DNA of 64,000 nucleotides from Cordylochernes scorpioides (GCA_030710605.1 CP092863.1:121384203-121448202); one strand, 5' to 3'; positions 1 to 9,445 are shown, numbered from the stretch's first letter. The notes: generated by a model not told the origin, from the sequence alone. A program made the numbers and translations.

Positions 1-864
1 TGAAAGATATTACAGTGACCTTTATTGAAGACACACGAGATAACCAATATACACTCATGGACAAAACTTAAGGAAGTTGTACCTTTCAGCATGTATATCG
101 GTATTGAGACAATAACTCTGAAAGATATTACAGTGACCTTTATTGAAGACACACGAGATAACCAATATACACTCATGGACAAAACTTAAGGAAGTTGTAC
201 CTTTCAGCATGTATATCGGGATTGAGACAATAACTCTGAAAGATATTACAGTGACCTTTATTGAAGACACACGAGATAACCAATATACACTCATGGACAA
301 AACTTAAGGAAGTTGTACCTTTCAGCATGTATATCGGTATTGAGACAATAACTCTGAAAGATATTACAGTGACCTTTATTGAAGACACACGAGATAACCA
401 ATATACACTCATGGACAAAACTTAAGGAAGTTGTACCTTTCAGCATGTATATCGGGATTGAGACAATAACTCTGAAAGATATTACAGTGACCTTTATTGA
501 AGACACACGAGATAACCAATATACACTCATGGACAAAACTTAAGGAAAGTTGTACCTTTCAACATGTATATCGGGATATTGTGAAAATATCTCTGAAATA
601 TATTACAGTGACCTTTATTGAAGACACACGAGATAACCAATATACACTCATGGACAAAACTTAAGGAAGTTGTACCTTTCAGCATGTATATCGGGACAAT
701 AACTCTGAAAGATATTACTGTGACCTTTATTGAAGACAACACGACATAACCAAGTGTGAACAATTTCTGTCTCGTTCAAAAAAAAAAAAAAAAAAAAAAA
801 AAAAACAGACGACCGTCTACATCGAAGACTGTCTACTTTCTTAAATTGTATCCATGAGTGTATA
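1..864 (-). repeat. 118-bp MITE-derived satellite array, outer left arm
   Basis: About six head-to-tail 118-bp monomers, with the 12-mer TACACTCATGGA recurring at about 49, 167, 285, 403, 521 and 640. The array is cut by the window start. It is closed at the right by a non-repeated segment with a 27-A run and the inverted copy of the same end (CCATGAGTGTA near 860), so the array sits inside a terminal-inverted-repeat element. Overlapping 81-codon ORFs arise because 118 is not a multiple of three; I do not regard them as genes. The counterpart is the array at 59,322-60,590. Confidence 0.9.
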
Positions 865-957
865 TCTATCTTCCAAAGTACTGGAGTATTGTGTGATAAA
901 TTCCTTACTATGAAGTCTTATCTCTTAGAAAAGGAAAACCCCAACTTGATGTCTAGA

Positions 958-1387
958 GCTTGGTCCACCTTCCGACATGTTTGTTGTTTCTTATCCCCTT
1001 GTGTAAAATGAGTTCATTCCATGAGTTCATGACAATTGACAATTAAAACAACTTTTATTGACATCTTGTCAATATTTACACTCAAAGAGAGTTATAATAG
1101 TAAAATAATATAATAATAAATAGGAAAATTAAAATATATACAAAAAGTTATATAATAGAGAATGAGGGGAGGCATCCTCGGCGCGCGAGTGCTCTCCTCC
1201 AGGCGATGAGCGGGTCCTCCACTCCACCGAGCCCAACCTGAACAAAGTGGCGGTAGATCCGTAACTTTGCCGACGCGAGGATGGTCAGGGCCTCGTCCTC
1301 ATAAAAACAGCTCGAGGAACATGAACTCATTTACACAAGGGGATAAAAAAACAACAAAAACAAACATGGCGGAAGGTTGACCGCGCT
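958..1387. mobile_element. foldback element with roughly 50-bp inverted ends
   Basis: The segment near 961-1,015 (containing ATCCCCTTGTGTAAAATGAG) reappears inverted at about 1,320-1,385. The interior holds the 3' end of a LINE. The same structure is at about 58,830-59,225 in the right arm. No transposase is present, so it is non-autonomous. Confidence 0.6.
1145..1330 (-). pseudogene. LINE ORF2 C-terminal fragment
   Basis: About 60 codons ending with a stop near 1,148. The pattern is a basic helix (AKLRIYRHFVQVGLG) followed by WRRALARRG. It resembles the C-terminal tail of the LINE fragment at 26,850-27,535 (ATIYKYYLGLKLG, LWERTF), the segment after the Cys-His cluster in RNase H or CR1-type LINE ORF2 proteins. 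It is more GC-rich than its surroundings and lacks reverse transcriptase. The family assignment is inference. Confidence 0.45.
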
Positions 1388-1957
1388 CTAAATCGGCTAA
1401 GCCAAGAGAGAGATAGGCAGAGACCGGGATAAATCTCCAAAACTCCATCCTGATATGGAGAATAACACTTACTTGTCCTCAAAATTGTATACGTCTTCTA
1501 TAGGCGGATAAATTTACTAATAAGTCAACGGTAAATAGATATGTAAGACAAGGGTGGAGCACAGGGTACCTCTCCCATCAAAATAGAGGTCAAAACTAGA
1601 CGCCATTTATGGAACATCTCCACAAACTAGCAAACTCAGGTCGGTGACAAAGCCACAACACCAGCTTTGGCAAACTGAGAAACGTCCACCTAGAGACCAT
1701 GGTTTCGGGATAATGGCCCTCGTCAGTCTAGGGCGGACTTTATTCCATGAGATCCACAAGGGATCAAATGGAATCTTCACAATCTGCCAAAGAGATGTTT
1801 AGCTGGTAAAGTGGCTGGATCAAATCTATGGTCAAATTGACGTTTAATTTGACGGGAGAGGAGGGCTTTTTTAGATCAATTTCCTCCCGGCAAAATTTCC
1901 ATCTATAACTGGACCAAGGCAACGTTTTACCACCAGACTATGGATATATACAAGTAT
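1388..1957. other. non-coding repeat shared with right arm, contains a hammerhead motif
   Basis: No supportable gene. The sequence is shared with about 58,290-58,815. It includes short inverted motifs such as GGGAGAGG and the hammerhead described at 1,689-1,732. Confidence 0.6.
1689..1732 (-). ncRNA. hammerhead ribozyme motif, type I, minimal stem III
   Basis: Read on the minus strand from 1,732: stem I CCTAGA (1,732-1,727), core CTGACGA (1,726-1,720), a G-C stem II (GGG/CCC around a 7-nt loop), core GAAA (1,706-1,703), stem III with A-U and two C-G pairs closing a 2-nt loop (ACCATGGT), then the cleavage triplet GTC ending at 1,695, then TCTAGG (1,694-1,689), which pairs perfectly with the first six bases. 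All conserved core positions are present. The very short stem III suggests action as a dimer, as in hammerheads of Penelope-like elements and retrozymes. Activity is inferred. Confidence 0.72.
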
Positions 1958-2240
1958 ATACACCTATCCCCCGATTTACACGGTAGATACGTTCCTGAGA
2001 AAAACGTGTAAATCGGGGGATAGGTGTACACAGAAATAAAAATAAAATGCATTGACAGGTTAAAATATGCAGTCAGCACATAAGCTCGGGATTCCTCGTG
2101 AGATGTGTACACAGCGCATGTGTTCAATCACAGTAGCATTTAGTATAGTGCGATAAAAAAAAAAAACACTTATTTGGAAAACCGTGTAAAAGCGAAAACG
2201 TGTAAAACAAGTACCGTGTAAATCGGGGGATAGGTGTATA
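1958..2240. mobile_element. Tigger-like MITE (ends ACACCTATCCCCCGATTTAC)
   Basis: Terminal inverted repeats of about 23 bp flanked by TA. An extra inverted copy of the end occurs inside, at about 2,008-2,030. The relatives at 57,390-57,677 (full) and 52,053-52,310 (right arm only) show the same ends. No transposase. The pogo/Tigger label rests on end sequence and TA target only. Confidence 0.6.
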
Positions 2241-3579
2241 TCGATAATGATGGGGCGCAATCTGATTGTGTGTGTGAGAGATTGAAATTACTTTTATTGA
2301 GTTGTTCATATAAGATTATAACCAAAGAGACAAAGGTCGCCTCTCCCGTCAAAGAATGTTTGAGAATGCATACCAGTTTAGAAGACTAATTCATCTGGAA
2401 TAATAATGTATATATTAATTTTATATTCATAAATATACTGTTGAAGTTAATGAGAAAATGACTGAAGAATTCGATAGAAGATATGTAAATTGGGAATTGA
2501 ACTGATGACGAAAGTTCTGGAAGGTAAAATAAATGAAAAGAGAACAGTAGAAAGAATTGGACTGATGGACTGGATGGGAAGTTATGAAGAAATAAAGACC
2601 TCAAGATAGAGAAGTATGGCGTTACTGAATACAACAACAATAATCCTTTTTTGGGAACCTATGCCCTACACAAGATTCACCCAGGTGTATTATTGGTTAG
2701 AAAAGATGAGTTAGTTATTTACATACATCCTTCATTTACATATTTATTTACATACGGCTCTCTTTTCTCAGCGTTTCTTCTCTTACACAGCCCTGTAAAA
2801 CTGGACCAATTATTGGATTTATTCTTTGTCATCCTAGACAACAGAGCCTCCAGAACAAGATGATTTGATCACATTTGTTGTAAAAGTTCCCTTTTACTTA
2901 TTAACTTTAAACAGAAAAACATGAGGTTACTTAATATCAGAACTTGTTCAAGAACATAGAAACTGAAAAAGACGAATATACATAAAATTTTATTGATGCA
3001 TACTTTAATTTGAATAGTATAAGGGTATAAATACATATAAATTTGAATAAAGAATATGCAAATAGAGAAAATAATTTTATAAATTTAAATTTATAAAGAT
3101 ATTCTGAGGAATAAATATATTATTTCAACGTATATATAAACCGTGTTTCTATACCTTTCGCTACCATTACAAAAGCTTCAATCCTATTGGTCAGTAGGCC
3201 ATCCAATCAGGATGAGCCGCGTGTTCGACAAGAGTTTCATTAGCAGACGATGTTTGACCTGTCTGTCGCTAGAGATCGTCTGCACCTATATTAAATCTCC
3301 CCCTATTCACCTATTTCCATCTCTCTCTCTCCCTTGGAGAGATTAGTATGATAATGTTTAATTTGCATACGCATATAAACACTATAGTAGTATATTGTTA
3401 GTTTATATTTAGTTATAGTTTTATTATTTATTTCTAGATATATATATAAGATATATAAGAAAAGACGATAGAAAGTTATATATTACATATCAAATATATA
3501 TATATATATATATATGATATTTGATCTGATATTCTTCAATATGAAATTTTCTACATGTTTTCAACGCCATTCCGAAATT
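2241..3579. other. non-coding AT-rich DNA shared with right arm
   Basis: No supportable gene. The sequence is collinear with about 56,236-57,389 in reverse. It includes a 9-bp inverted repeat GCAGACGAT / ATCGTCTGC at 3,243-3,251 and 3,275-3,283 and a TA-dinucleotide tract near 3,500. Short ORFs here are not preserved as such in the other arm. Confidence 0.6.
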
Positions 3580-3960
3580 AGAGGTGGTACATATCCCAAG
3601 TACTCCATGATATTCATGGTGGGTAGTTAGAGACTGCTTTTACTGTAATTACACCACATGTCTACACATGGTACAGACCAAGATAATCATGATGGGTAGT
3701 AAGAAACTGCTTTTATTGTAAGTACACCACATATCTACACATGAAGAAAGCAGTTTTTCACTTACAAGTGTACCAGAGAGCCCCATTTAAATACTTACAT
3801 TCTTTGGGAGTGAGAATTTTGCAAGAATCAGGGAGCCATTGATGGATTTTTTTTTATATCAGAAAAGAAAAAAAAAGTGTCCAATCGAGATTCAATCCCT
3901 GAACATGGGTGTCGAATAATCGACAGTTTATAACACTCGTCTACCAACACCTTTCTATAT
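3580..3960 (-). mobile_element. diverged tRNA-headed SINE
   Basis: On the minus strand a tRNA-like head with a B-box-like GGGATTGAATCTCG near 3,885-3,905 is followed by an A-rich linker and the family body (AGCAGT, GTGGTGTA, CACCATGAATATCATGG). The body segment is partly duplicated. Counterpart at 55,855-56,235. This subfamily differs from the younger SINE at 34,222-34,540. Confidence 0.6.
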
Positions 3961-4532
3961 TGTAGTGTAGAAATCAAGCCTTGAAATATCCTAAGAAGTA
4001 AAATTATTTATTGATGACGTCACAGCGACGAGTCGACAATTATTTACAAGTCAGCAAAACTATCTACAGCTAGAGAATCTTAAGCAAGCAAGCAAAGAAA
4101 TATTTTAAAGATGATTTTGCAAATACAGAGTAATATATATTTTTATAATCTGTTGAATATTTTCATTGAATAATATTAAATTGTGTGAATAATAAAATAT
4201 TTAACACAAAGCAATAACGCGCCATCTATACATATAAAATGAAAGGATTTAAGAGCACGAATGTTTCTTATATACATAATACGAACTTCTACTGTCCTTA
4301 CTGCGATGAAAATATATATTGAGAGGGCTTGGCTCATCAGTAGTGAACCCTCCCAGCGGTTTCGCCAATTTAATCCACAAGACCGCTTCTCAGAGATCTA
4401 ATACTGTATTGGACGATTCTGCTTATATACGCAGTACTGAAGGATGGAATCTCAGAAATGGTTTTTAAGAACACTATGGACATAAGCTTATAGGACAGTA
4501 GAATTATCCAATACAGTATTAGAGCTCTGAGA

Positions 4533-4591
4533 AGCGGTCTGGTGGATTAAATTGGCGAAACCGCTGGGAGGGTTCACCACTGATGAGCCAA
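4533..4591 (+). ncRNA. permuted hammerhead-like RNA motif, copy 1
   Basis: Three hammerhead strands are present with exact junctions: AGCGGT-C-TGGTG (533-544), TTGGC-GAAA-CCGCT (552-565) and CACCA-CTGATGA-GCCAA (575-591), adding 4,000. AGCGGT pairs with ACCGCT (stem III), TGGTG with CACCA (stem I) and TTGGC with GCCAA (stem II), placing a GTC triplet at the cleavage site. The linear order of the strands is not a cyclic permutation of known types, so the fold would be pseudoknotted. Function is unproven. Confidence 0.45.
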
Positions 4592-4904
4592 GCCCTCCCT
4601 ATATATTTTTCATCGCAGTAAGGACAGTTGAAGTTCGTTTTATGTATAAAAGAAACATTCGCGCTTTTAAATTCTTTTATTTTATATGTATAGATGGCGC
4701 GTTATTGCTTTGTGTTAATTTATTCCTAACTGGCCTTGTCTTTATTGTTTGCTGAAGATCATTGCTCGAAGCAAATATTTGAATGTAATTCTACTGTCCT
4801 ATAAGCTTATGTCCATAGTTTACTTGAAAACCATTTCTAAGATTCCATCCTTCAGTGTAGCATATAAAAGCAGAATGATCCAATACAGTATTAAAGCTCT
4901 GAGA

Positions 4905-4963
4905 AGCGGTCTGGTGGATTAAATTGGCGAAACCGCTGGGAGGGTTCACCACTGATGAGCCAA
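4905..4963 (+). ncRNA. permuted hammerhead-like RNA motif, copy 2
   Basis: Identical arrangement to the copy at 4,533-4,591: AGCGGT at 4,905, C at 4,911, TGGTG at 4,912, GAAA at 4,929-4,932, CACCA at 4,947, CTGATGA at 4,952-4,958 and GCCAA to 4,963. All three stems are intact. Confidence 0.45.
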
Positions 4964-5100
4964 GCCCTCCCAATATATTTTTTCATCGCAGTAAGGACAG
5001 TAGAAGTTAGCTTTATGTATAAAAGAAACATTCGTGCTTTTAAATCCTTTTATTTTATATGTATAGATGGCGCGTTATTGCTTTGTGTTAATTTATAGGT

Positions 5101-5305
5101 CTGTATCAAAAGAAGTACCTCTCCCTTTAATTATTTCATCAGAACGATGCCCTATATTGGTCATTCTAGTAAAAATCCTTACTAGTGTTAGTGAGTAAAG
5201 TTTTAAGTAATAATTAATGTTTTTTTTTTAATTAGGATGATAAACATAGTAAATCATTCTGGTACGTATATAAAGGGAGAGGTACCCTTTTGGATACATG
5301 AATAT
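5101..5305. mobile_element. MITE with ends GTACCTCTCCCTTTA
   Basis: Inverted ends: TACCTCTCCCTTTA near 5,115-5,132 and TAAAGGGAGAGGTACC near 5,272-5,287. The interior is AT-rich. Matched in the right arm at about 55,020-55,240. No ORF of its own. Confidence 0.6.
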
Positions 5306-5722
5306 CATTCTTCCGCATTTTTATGTTGTATATATAGGTATTATAAATAGATATAATGAATAGAAATGTATATAATCTTATGGGTTATTTTATTAAAAAT
5401 CATCAGACGCCATCTATAACATTCGTCTGCTTTTTCCCGCCTTTTTCCAACTTTGTTGCCAGACTCATTTCGAGTTTTTCCCTTCAGTTAATATGTTGTC
5501 GAAGCACATTTTTATTTCTTGATGGGCTGTTCAAACTTACTTTGGTAATTCTATATGTGTTTACTTCCACTGCTGAAATTTGAACATATTTTGAAAATGG
5601 AAAGTAATTTTCTTTAGATAATCTTCTATTATTATTTATAAGATAAAAGAAATTGTGTGTAAGAAAGGTATTCAAATATTTAAAAGGTTTTTAGAAGATC
5701 TTTCTAATTTAATCAATAAAAA
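5306..5722. other. non-coding DNA shared with right arm
   Basis: Collinear with about 54,613-54,975. Contains a CAGACG / CGTCTG hairpin at 5,404-5,409 and 5,424-5,429. No supportable gene. Confidence 0.5.
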
Positions 5723-5969
5723 TATTTTCGCTCACCTGAAGCGCGTGACCTGCTGTGTGCTTCAAAACAAACAAAACTAAAACAATGGTTGCCTGTAAAG
5801 TCGGTTTTACGGGCGAAGATTTTACGTGACAACGGTAGAATATTTATTGATATGAATATAATTAAATTGCACAATAGGAACAAGGAATTGAATGAAAATA
5901 AGAATTGCACAAATTTTAACTATAGAAATATATTTTGTTTACTAAAACATTGTACATGTAAACTTAAAC

Positions 5970-6520
5970 TTAACTAATTCCTATTTGAGTGATTTTGTTG
6001 AGGATAGGACGATGATAGGAGAAATATGAAATGAAAGGAAGTGTTTCTGCTGTAATGTGTCTTGCGAAAGTCAAGTCGATAGTTGTTCCTTTTAACGTAG
6101 TTGACTTAGAAACGTTTGATACGCAATCAAGATTATACGTATTTTTCATGAATTTAAGAAACGAGTTGTCAGGCTTTACGTTTTTGTTAAAATCACCACA
6201 CAGAAGAATCGGTATACTAGAATCAACTTGCACGAACGGTGGCACGTACTGGCTGTTGTGAATGTACGGACCGAGTCCTTGCCATAGTAACATTCCAATA
6301 TCCTGCATACTAGCTCCTGGATGAATATATACAGCACCGAGTATAAACTTGAAGCTAGTATTAGCGGCGAAGCAAGTAACTTCAGTCATGCACATGTCAC
6401 CCTTGGTTTTAATGACACGAGTTACGTCTGTAATCGCAACTTGGAACACTTCCGCCGTAGATGTCGATGATAATTTACGATAGATCGCCACTCCACCAGC
6501 CGCGTTGGTATTTGAAAATC
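5970..6520 (-). pseudogene. EEP-family endonuclease fragment, transposon-derived
   Basis: About 180 codons of an endonuclease/exonuclease/phosphatase fold. In order: GGVAIY near the N-terminal end of the visible frame, a CMTEV strand, VYIHPGAS, the catalytic GDFN, a TIDLTF strand and the C-terminal S-x-H-R-P histidine motif. The first third of the domain, with the catalytic Glu, is missing: a stop lies just upstream of GGVAIY and no ATG fits, the apparent start being GTG. Such EEP domains occur in LINE ORF2 proteins and at the C-terminus of Helentron replicases; no flanking domain decides which. Probably inactive. Confidence 0.6.
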
Positions 6521-7100
6521 AAAACACTTATTCAGATCGAAGGTTCAAATTTTTGCTAAATAAATTTGAAATTAAATAAAATTTGTAATTGTAAATGATG
6601 AAGTTGAAAATTAAAACATTTACTTATATTAGATGTTAAAATTCTTGCTCAACACAGTTTAAATAAAGTTTTCTTATATCTGCCACTTTTTCTTAATATT
6701 TGTAATTTTAAAGAATCAATTCGAAAATCAAAACATTTATTCAGATCGAAGGTTCAAATTTTTGCTAAATAAATTTGAAACTATTTAAAATTTGTAAAAT
6801 AATAATTAATTAATTAATTAATTTTAAACTAATAATTTACTTAACACTATCAACATTTATCAATAGTATGACATAACCTATAAACTCAGTTTCTCAACTT
6901 TTGTGTCAATCTAACAATTAATCAATCAATCATAGTTTACGATAATGAAATATCAGTGTACAATTATTTACCTTTATTGTTGTAGTTGTTGTAAATGACG
7001 AATCTAAGCACTCCACATTTTCACTACAGACACAGCTGACGATACTTTAACCACACGTGTGAACTTGTATTATGACGCTTTCTTGTTTTTCCAACGCCAA

Positions 7101-7113
7101 GAACGTTCGAGAA
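7101..7113. promoter_or_regulatory. heat-shock-element-like motif
   Basis: GAAcgTTCgaGAA gives three alternating nGAAn units, a perfect heat shock factor consensus. It lies about 600 bp upstream, in minus-strand sense, of the EEP fragment, within a locally CG-rich stretch. A chance match is possible. Confidence 0.35.
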
Positions 7114-7389
7114 AGACAAAGACAGAGACAAGCATGCGCCGATTCAATGCGCCTAATTCTCTAGCGCTGCGCGCGCAGCACTCTCGTTCGGTGACTCATC
7201 GTAACGTTACCGGGCGTTACACTTTTTCATAAGTGACTCCCAGCCGCAACCTAATTTAAGACGTTGTCACGTCAAAACTTGTAAAAGATGGACGATTGGT
7301 CCATCGGAATATTGGATTAATAATAACTCTTATTACAATCCAAAATAAGTCTTATTTTAAAAATAAAATTTAAAAAAATATATATGCAT

Positions 7390-7890
7390 ATATAAGAAAT
7401 TTGAACTATTTTTGACGTGTATGATTCTTTTAAAAATAAATCAATTTTCTACTGTCATTACTGTAATGATAAAATAATGGGAGAACTTGGCTCATCAGTG
7501 GTGAACATTCTCATCGTTTCACTAAATTAATATCCAATAGGGCGAAACCGCTGAGAGGGTTCACCACTGATGACCAGAGAACTTTCATTAATAACTTTTA
7601 TTATTGCAATAAAGGTCTGTAGAGATAAAAAGAAACACATTACCGGAAAATTAATTGTTACAGATTTTATTGATAGACGGTAATTAAATATACAAGTGTA
7701 TAAATAAAGTGTTACTGGCGAAACCGCTAGGAGGGTTCACTACTGATGAGCCAGGCCCTCCCTTTAATTTTTCCATTGCAGTAAGGGCAGTAGAAATTGT
7801 TTAATTTTCAAAATAACCATACGCGTCTATAATAGTTTCGAATTTTCATAACAGATGGCGCGCTATGTATCATAATATAAACAAAGTGTA
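7390..7890. mobile_element. foldback elements of the CTGATGAGCC family
   Basis: Includes a minus copy (7,470-7,540), a plus copy (7,545-7,600) and another plus copy ending with ATAACAGATGGCGCGC near 7,865. In the copy at 7,710-7,750 the stem flanking the core is CTGGC/GCCAG instead of TTGGC/GCCAA, a compensatory change. The last copy matches 54,382-54,612. Confidence 0.65.
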
Positions 7891-8044
7891 TACGTGTATA
7901 AATCGTAAAGATAGAGGCTGCCTGGCCGGCATTCATAGTTCTTCAAAATTAAAGATATTTCGTCCAGTAAATGTTTCTTAATAATATAGAAAAGATTTAC
8001 TGGCCGAAGTGTCCTTTAATTTGAAGAACTAAATATATAATTTA

Positions 8045-8240
8045 TGAAAAAGGCATCTCCTTATCGTGCAACTGAACGGTTCTGATGGCTTGCGTCATCT
8101 ATCGGAATAAATATCAACTATTCTCGTTGATTTTTAATTATTCCAGAATTGACCCATTCTTGATTAATCCGATTATTCCGATAGATGGCGCAAGCCATCA
8201 GCAACTTTCAGTTTCACGATAAGAAGATGGCTTTTTTTCA
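8045..8240. mobile_element. foldback MITE, GATGGCGCAAGCC family, no ribozyme core
   Basis: Long inverted ends of about 80 bp, from AAGGCATCTCCTTATCG through CCATCTATCGGAATAA to the inverse copy ending near 8,235. Same family as 33,478-33,672 and 43,285-43,500. The preceding 7,891-8,044 has another imperfect inverted repeat around CCAGTAAAT and no gene. Confidence 0.7.
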
Positions 8241-8309
8241 TAATTTATGTACCTTATCCCAGTACAATATCACATTTTTACTATTATTTCAAATATAAAA
8301 TATATAAAT

Positions 8310-8525
8310 GTTTAATTAAAAAGGCATATATTGGATCAAAATATCATTTATTTTACCAATATTTCAGTTGGCTGAACGCCAACCTTTATCAAAGTGTTAT
8401 AACATTTTAATGTTTGTCAACAACATTAACAATATGTTATAACACCTTGATAAAGGTTGGCGTTCAGCCAACTGATATTGGTAAAATAAATGATATTTTG
8501 ACCCAATATATGTCTTTTTAATTAA
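8310..8525. repeat. palindromic element with ends TTAATTAAAAAGGCATATAT
   Basis: Arms of about 85 bp (8,315-8,400 and 8,430-8,520) form a near-perfect inverted repeat. Each arm carries GGTTGGCGTTCAGCC, a ribozyme-like hairpin with decayed core. A shorter version is at about 53,300-53,500. Confidence 0.65.
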
Positions 8526-8603
8526 AGTTTTATTTATAGATTGCTCTATTTTCAATAATAAACACAAGGTAATAAGACCAAATCCAAATAAATAAATAGT
8601 GTG

Positions 8604-8640
8604 TGACGTTTCGGTAACAGCGTTGTTACCATCTTCAGAC
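8604..8640 (-). ncRNA. hammerhead-like motif with long stem II
   Basis: On the minus strand CTGAAGA (8,638-8,632) is followed by one extra U, then a perfect 7-bp hairpin GGTAACA/TGTTACC with a 4-nt loop, then GAAA (8,612-8,609) and the triplet GTC at 8,607-8,605. Stem III is only the palindrome ACGT and stem I is weak, so this is a degenerate or dimer-dependent hammerhead at best. The right-arm copy is at 53,190-53,224. Confidence 0.45.
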
Positions 8641-8670
8641 AAAAGTACTGAATGAGAAATTTTACCACAG

Positions 8671-9434
8671 GGAATATTCTTGCCATCGCCCGCTCAAGTC
8701 TCAGTGGAGACTTTTCCGGGCACACTGTATCTAAAACGTCAAGGCAGCAGACGCGATGTCAGGTGGCCAGGGATCCTAGGATCTGGCGGCTGGAGATATC
8801 TCGCAGGGGTGGTGGAAACGTTCAGGGGAACGTGCCAGGGTGCAGCGGGGCAGGAGTCTTGAATTGGCCAGGAATCCAGTAGAAGTGGCAGATGGAATAG
8901 AAGGCAGAAGGTCCTTGAAGCCTAGAACTTGAGGGCCCTAGACTTCAGGATGGGGCAGCTTGCGGCTCTCGCCTCGTGCTTGTCTGGAAGGCCCTTGGAG
9001 CAGCAGTTGGTACATTTGGAGGTGCGCTGGTCAGCAATGGATGGGCAGGCGCGGCCTTCATGGCCGTCTTCACCGCAGTGGAAGCACTTAGAAGCTCTGG
9101 TGCATTGGGCAGAGTTGTGGTCGAAGCCACAACAGCGGAAGCAGACGCGGGCGCGGATGGACTCCTCGAAGTTGAGGATCACTCCATCCACCACGATTCT
9201 TCCGCGAACGCCCAGGGCTCTAAAGGTCTTGAGGTCCACCTCGATGAAGGCGGTGCAGGTCCCGTTTCTGGGTGCAGAACGGTGCGCCACGCGCACCACT
9301 TTGTCCCCAGGAAGTTTGCTAACAGCAGCGGTCTCCCGGAAGGTCTCCTCAATTGTGGAGTTGGATGTTTCCTCATCCACTTTGAAGAGGCAGATTCTTG
9401 GCAGGATCTTCTTCTGCTGGAGGACATAATTTTT
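8671..9434 (-). mobile_element. insertion of LINE ORF1 fragment with 11-bp target duplication
   Basis: The sequence TTTTACCACAG occurs at 8,660-8,670 and again at 9,435-9,445, and only once in the right arm (near 53,165), so the intervening 764 bp is an insertion with an 11-bp target site duplication. The insert is GC-rich relative to its surroundings. On the coding strand there is no poly-A tail at the 3' end, only a short A-run at the 5' junction. Confidence 0.75.
8922..9430 (-). pseudogene. gag-like LINE ORF1 fragment with zinc knuckles
   Basis: The minus-strand reading frame encodes, after a short alpha/beta region (AFIEVDLKTFRALGVRG), three cysteine-rich knuckles: CFRCCGFDHNSAQC, CFHCGEDGHEGRAC and CTNCCSKG...HEARAASC. 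This arrangement is typical of nucleic-acid-binding ORF1 proteins of Jockey, R1 and I-group LINEs. The frame runs on into host DNA at its 5' side, so the start is not real. Both the N-terminus and ORF2 are absent: this is a fragment, not an autonomous element. Confidence 0.7.
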
Positions 9435-9445
9435 TTTTACCACAG

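Larger units (their letters stand above)
4205..5100. mobile_element. cluster of foldback elements with CTGATGAGCC hairpin
   Basis: One minus-strand copy (near 4,320-4,460) and two plus-strand copies (near 4,500-4,760 and 4,780-5,090) form nested inverted repeats. Each carries GGCGAAACCGCT, then a GGGAGGG...CCCTCCC hairpin whose loop holds CACCACTGATGAGCC, and ends in ATAGATGGCGCG. TGACGTCA lies just upstream at 4,015-4,022. The right arm has a shorter version at about 55,241-55,620, so left copies were gained or right ones lost. No coding capacity. Confidence 0.75.
5723..7385. mobile_element. left-arm-only insertion carrying an EEP endonuclease remnant
   Basis: Arm homology stops near 5,723 and resumes around 7,390-7,680. 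The interval is absent from the right arm. It contains the EEP fragment, two direct copies of about 70 bp (6,518-6,590 and 6,720-6,795), and a CG-richer stretch at 7,060-7,220. Exact ends and class are not resolved. Confidence 0.5.

Noticed and set aside
4557-4591. Canonical type II hammerhead fold using only GAAA, CTGATGA and TTGGC/GCCAA
   Set aside because: Only 19 nt separate GAAA from CTGATGA, too few for hairpin stems III and I. Only the wider arrangement with the upstream AGCGGTC strand satisfies all stems.
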